The notes beneath the pieces are model-generated. The model was not told where the DNA came from. It saw nothing but the letters and a program-made list of their open reading frames with translations, and ran no database searches. From Lepas anatifera (Eukaryota > Arthropoda > Thecostraca > Lepadidae), in contig JAOTON010001136.1 in the NCBI GenBank assembly GCA_034440635.1, forward strand, positions 1,302,501 through 1,366,500: a stretch of 64,000 nucleotides of DNA, in the 5' to 3' direction. This document shows positions 60,608 through 64,000 of this stretch, one piece after another. Made by a program: the position numbers and the translations under genes. Within the stretch, counting starts at the first letter, position 1. Each line of letters opens with the position of its first letter.

Positions 60608-63491
60608 TCAGGACTTGTTCTTGCCGCGCCAGAAGCGCGGTCGGCCGCGGCCGCGGCCGGCGCCGGCTTTGGCGGCGGCGGCTGGTCGCCTCTCGGCGGC
60701 GCCCGCCGGCGCAGCCGACAGGCTGGTGTGCAGCGCCTCGTGCAGCAGCCCGGCGTCCGTCTCCGAGCCCAGCACCTCGCACAGCGCCTCCTGGCGACAC
60801 GGCAGCCGGTAGTCAGACAGCCCGCTAACCAGGGACCCGACCCACCAAAGAGAGATACGGGGACACCCGGTCCGTGCGGGAAAACTCTGGTCAACAAGCA
60901 AATCCAGAGCTGTCGTTGACACTGTGATGGAAGGCTACTGGGTTACTGGAAGGGCATCGATATTTCAACCCGAGCAAACCCCCAGGTTACTTAAAAAAGG
61001 CAGTGTCCGGAGTGCTGGCGGCAGCAGTCTCACCCTGGACATCTGCAGCAGGTCTGCCAGCGACTCGATCCTGTTGAGCAGCGCGTACAGCGTCCTGGCG
61101 CGCACGCCCGGCAGCTTGCTGACGAAGTCGCGGATCTGGCGACACAGACGCAGGGTCCCAAAACTGATTTTGCGCTAGGATGCTGAGTGGGAAATATATT
61201 TGGTGAGTGGAAAATGCAAAAGTTCCAGTATTGTGAAAGACAATTGGGGTCCATAAGTAATCCCTATTTAAAGTTTCAGAGGAAATTGTTCACCGAAATT
61301 ACCTTACTACTAAAGTTCTAATTAGTGCATACAAGCGAGGATTTGTGCATTCTGTTAAAGTAAAGCTCCACTCGAAAAGCGAGTGGAAATTGAGTACAAA
61401 TAATCCTAGTGAGTGGGGAATTTAGCTTGCCCGGGTGTCGCTCTCCACCCATCACCCTGGCATTAGGAACACTGACAGAGAGCCGTCAGAGTTCCCGCCG
61501 GTCACTTCTGCCAGTGCTGTCCCGAGGTGCACGTCTCTCACGGTACAGACGCGCCCACAGACAGCAGGCAGTCGGCACGGGCCGTATCCAGAGGCGGGCG
61601 CCGCTACCCGATTATTGGAACCGCACTCGCTAATTCCGCTACCGGCTAGTTGAAACCGCTACCGCCACTAGCGCAACTTTTTCAAAATTGTGAAACCGTT
61701 GAGTTGTATTATAAAGCACTCCTGAAGCGCTACCCAAAAAATGGCTTTCCAGATTTCTTTTTCAATAAATTCCAAGAAAAACTACTGCTTTGGTCATGAT
61801 AACTGCTACTCCACTTGGAGAGTCATGAGAGTCCGCAGGTAGCGAAATACCGGACCGCCCGGCCCTGACTATTCCACCAACGACGGCAAGTGGACATAAA
61901 TGTGCCTGGTGGGGCGCGCGGCTGGGCGACCGGGATGGCGCTGGCTGCTGCCGGCGGCGGTCCCGGGCGGCGTGCCGGCGGGTGGCCCCTGACGGCGGGG
62001 CGCTCTGCGTGGTGCGCGCGCCGGGCGCGCTGCCTGGCTCCGTGGGCGCGCCGCCGTGCGTGCGCTGACGTCGGTCTGACGTGGTGTTGGTTGTGCGGGC
62101 GCGGAGTGGCGCTGGTGTAGCTGGCGGCTGTGCCGGTGTGGCTCGCGTCGGGCGCGGCCGTGGCGCTGGTGGCGCGCTTGGCTCGCGCGGGCGGACGCGC
62201 GGCGTTTGATCTGGGCGCTGCGGCCGCATGATGTTTGATGCGCGGGGCTGCCGGACGGACCGAGCCGTGATGTGATCATCCATGTCCTTGCTGAGTGTGC
62301 TGTGGTGTGGATGGAATTTTAAGGTATTTTTGCGTTTTTACCAGCGTATGTATGTCATGATGCTTTGTACTGCTTCTCTTTGCCGATGGCCTTAAGCCTC
62401 GAGCTTTGCCGCGCTGATGCCCCCGACGTTATGTAGGGGCCCCGCGCCGGGGGTGTCGTAGTAGCGCGTGATATACGTGTATGCTTTATGTATCGCTTTA
62501 CTGGAAATATATCATGTATGGACGTGAAATGTAATTTCCTGCTAAAAAAGAAAGCGAACGGACCCCGAGAAGACGCCGATACTGTTTCGGTGTTTGTCTT
62601 GGAAGCCTTGAATGTTCGTCCATAATTCGGGAACCGCACCGAAACCGCGCCGTTTCTTGTGAGGCATTAGCGCATCATAGTTCTCCCCACTCAGAACAGC
62701 CCGATATCCAGTGACTCAGCCCGGAGGAACACCTCACCACCATAAGCACCTAGAGAAAATCCCCCTTGGAGGGATTACTTGACGGCGTGTCTGAATAAGC
62801 TGCAGCTGATGTACCCTGAAAGGGCTTCAACATCGCACTCGTTTTTAACCACGTCTCGACTGTCCGGTGAAGTATTTGTACATATTTTTAACAGATGAAA
62901 ATATTATTGATTCCTGAGAATACGCCTACTCTACTCTCAATCATTTTCTACATTGCTTATATGTATAAATGTTGTCTGATAATTAGGCCGATCGACATCG
63001 CGCAAACCGGTGATCCTTTGGCAAAGGTTGAAACATAACATCGCTTATTGATGGCCGTGAGCATGATGAAACTGCCGATGAAACTATTAACTTTAATTAA
63101 ATCAGCATTGGGCTGCTGCTAACATTCTCCCGTATCATGATAGTGCTAAAAAATGGCTACCAGCCTAGGTATATTTGGCTTACTTTAGTCACATGCCATC
63201 TGATAGTGGGCATGGACCACGCGTTGGAGACCTTGACGTCACAACACGAGCCTGCGGTACCTGCGGGTTGACGCGGTCGTCGGCGATGGTGTCGGCGCGG
63301 TCGGCGGTGGCGGCGCGTGCCTCGGCCAGGCTGGGCTCTGGGGCACCCTCCTTCAGCTGGTGCAGCAGCTCGGCAGAGGCGTACGGCGAGGGACACCACA
63401 TCAGTCGCAGCCGGGGAAAGTGGAGCGTCAGTAGCTGTAGCCGCGACACCACCTGCTGCGACGAAACGTCCGAGGACAGGAAGTAGCGGCC
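60608..63491 (-). CDS. ERCC4: DNA repair endonuclease XPF, C-terminal three exons (5' partial)
   Basis: XPF pairs with ERCC1 to cut DNA 5' of lesions and in crosslink repair. Minus-strand exons: 63491-63261 (77 codons), 61135-61034 (34) and 60790-60608 (60 plus stop), all phase 0. Borders are CCGGCAG|GGC, CAG|GTACCG, GCCAG|ATC, AGG|GTGAGA and GCCAG|GAG. The first contains LLTLHFPRLRLMWCPSPYASAELL, near-identical to vertebrate XPF between nuclease and HhH domains. The other two form the tandem helix-hairpin-helix domain (FVSKLPGVRARTLYALLNRI; LCEVLGSETDAGLLHEAL) that binds ERCC1. The tail after it is longer than in vertebrates and Ala/Arg/Gly-rich (RGRGRPRFWRGKNKS). The nuclease motif exons lie beyond the right edge. 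Codons are strongly GC-biased. The acceptor of the 63491 exon is repeated in the adjacent minisatellite. Confidence 0.93.
61136..63260 (-). other. intron of XPF
   Basis: 2,125-bp intron. 61890-62290 is extremely GC-rich with long open frames on both strands that look compositional (R/A/P-rich) rather than coding. 62400-62660 resembles LINE untranslated sequence but cannot be assigned. The second intron is 60791-61033. Confidence 0.7.
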
Positions 63492-64000
63492 CTGCCGGAC
63501 GGAGCAGAGGTCAGACTAGAGCCGCGACACCAGCTGCTGCGACGACACGTCCGGAACAGGAAGTAGCGACCCTGCCGGACGGAGCAGAGGTCAGACTAGA
63601 GCCGCGACACCACCTGCTGCGACGAGACGTCCGGAACAGGAAGTAGCGACCCTGTTGGACGGAGCAGAGGTCAGACTAGAGCCGTGACACCACCTGCTGC
63701 GACGAGACGTCCGAGAACAGGAAGTAGCGACCCTGTTGGACGGAGCAGAGGTCAGACTAGAGCCGTGACACCACCTGCTGCGACGAGACGTCCGGAACAG
63801 GAAGTAGCGACCCTGCCGGACGGAGCAGAGGTCAGACTAGAGCCGCGACACCACCTGCTGCGACGAGACGTCCGGAACAGGAAGTAGCGACCCTGTTGGA
63901 CGGAGCAGAGGTCAGACTAGAGCCGTGACACCACCTGCTGCGACGAGACGTCCGGAACAGGAAGTAGCGACCCTGCCGGACGGAGCAGAGGTCAGACTAG
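63481..64000 (-). repeat. 80-bp minisatellite made from the XPF splice acceptor and exon start
   Basis: The motif AAGTAGCG recurs at 63481, 63561, 63641, 63722, 63802, 63882 and 63962: period 80 (one unit 81), seven starts, continuing past the window edge. Read on the minus strand each unit holds 'ctctgctccgtccggcag' or '...ccaacag' (intron end) followed by the first about 48 bases of the XPF exon that begins at 63491. The copies differ from the real exon by a CTGTTCCGG for CTGTCCTCGG change, which shifts the frame by one base. Confidence 0.93.

Noticed and set aside
61762..62283. Overlapping 136-173-codon R/A/P/T-rich open frames in the XPF intron
   Set aside because: Both strands and several frames are open simultaneously, which extreme GC content explains; no motif recognised.
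63481..64000. CRISPR-like array at the right edge
   Set aside because: Units are contiguous 80-bp near-identical copies without spacers, in a eukaryotic gene, and derive from the XPF exon border.

Overview
The window is animal genomic DNA, most likely from an arthropod. Introns have GT/AG borders. The Orai C-terminus keeps an insect-style tail (HKYE, then SGIRELE), and intergenic DNA is AT-rich and crowded with degenerate transposons. I cannot name the species; a crustacean is a guess.

Layout. (1) 1-12010, plus strand: cytoplasmic dynein-2 heavy chain (DYNC2H1), cut by the left window edge but complete to its stop. It runs about 4,000 codons with no intron, broken only by three 1-base frameshifts. 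(2) 12011-20016: no gene found, one AGGTCA-rich TTAA element and two small MITEs. (3) 20017-23236, minus strand: a two-exon Orai (CRAC channel) gene. (4) 23237-30092: no gene found; an inverted-repeat element and a dead LINE reverse transcriptase fragment. (5) 30093-43969: a three-level nest of one hAT-like family. The outer two levels have exact 8-bp target duplications and the innermost a 7/8 match. The innermost copy carries about 2.2 kb of foreign DNA holding a broken CTNNBL1 gene body. Other MITEs, Penelope and LINE debris have landed in the outer copy. (6) 43970-47128: palindromic MITE, transposon ends, a LINE scrap. (7) 47137-50503: a 3.4-kb element with about 730-bp inverted arms and an 8-bp target duplication, enclosing a decayed gene of a family I cannot name. 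(8) 50745-52899, plus strand: a two-exon, apparently intact steryl-sulfatase/arylsulfatase-like gene. (9) 53368-58380: a near-contiguous run of four 0.9-1.0-kb TTAA-bounded elements dense in AGGTCA half-sites. (10) 60608-64000, minus strand: the last three exons of XPF/ERCC4, with an 80-bp minisatellite, built from that gene's own splice acceptor, running off the right edge.

The four likely host genes (retrograde intraflagellar transport motor, store-operated calcium channel, lysosomal/secretory sulfatase, DNA-repair nuclease subunit) have no evident functional link. Their order looks incidental. Most of the information in the window lies in transposon architecture: nested insertions that can be ordered in time from target duplications and paralogous empty sites, host-exon capture, and repeat families that carry dense transcription-factor-like half-sites.
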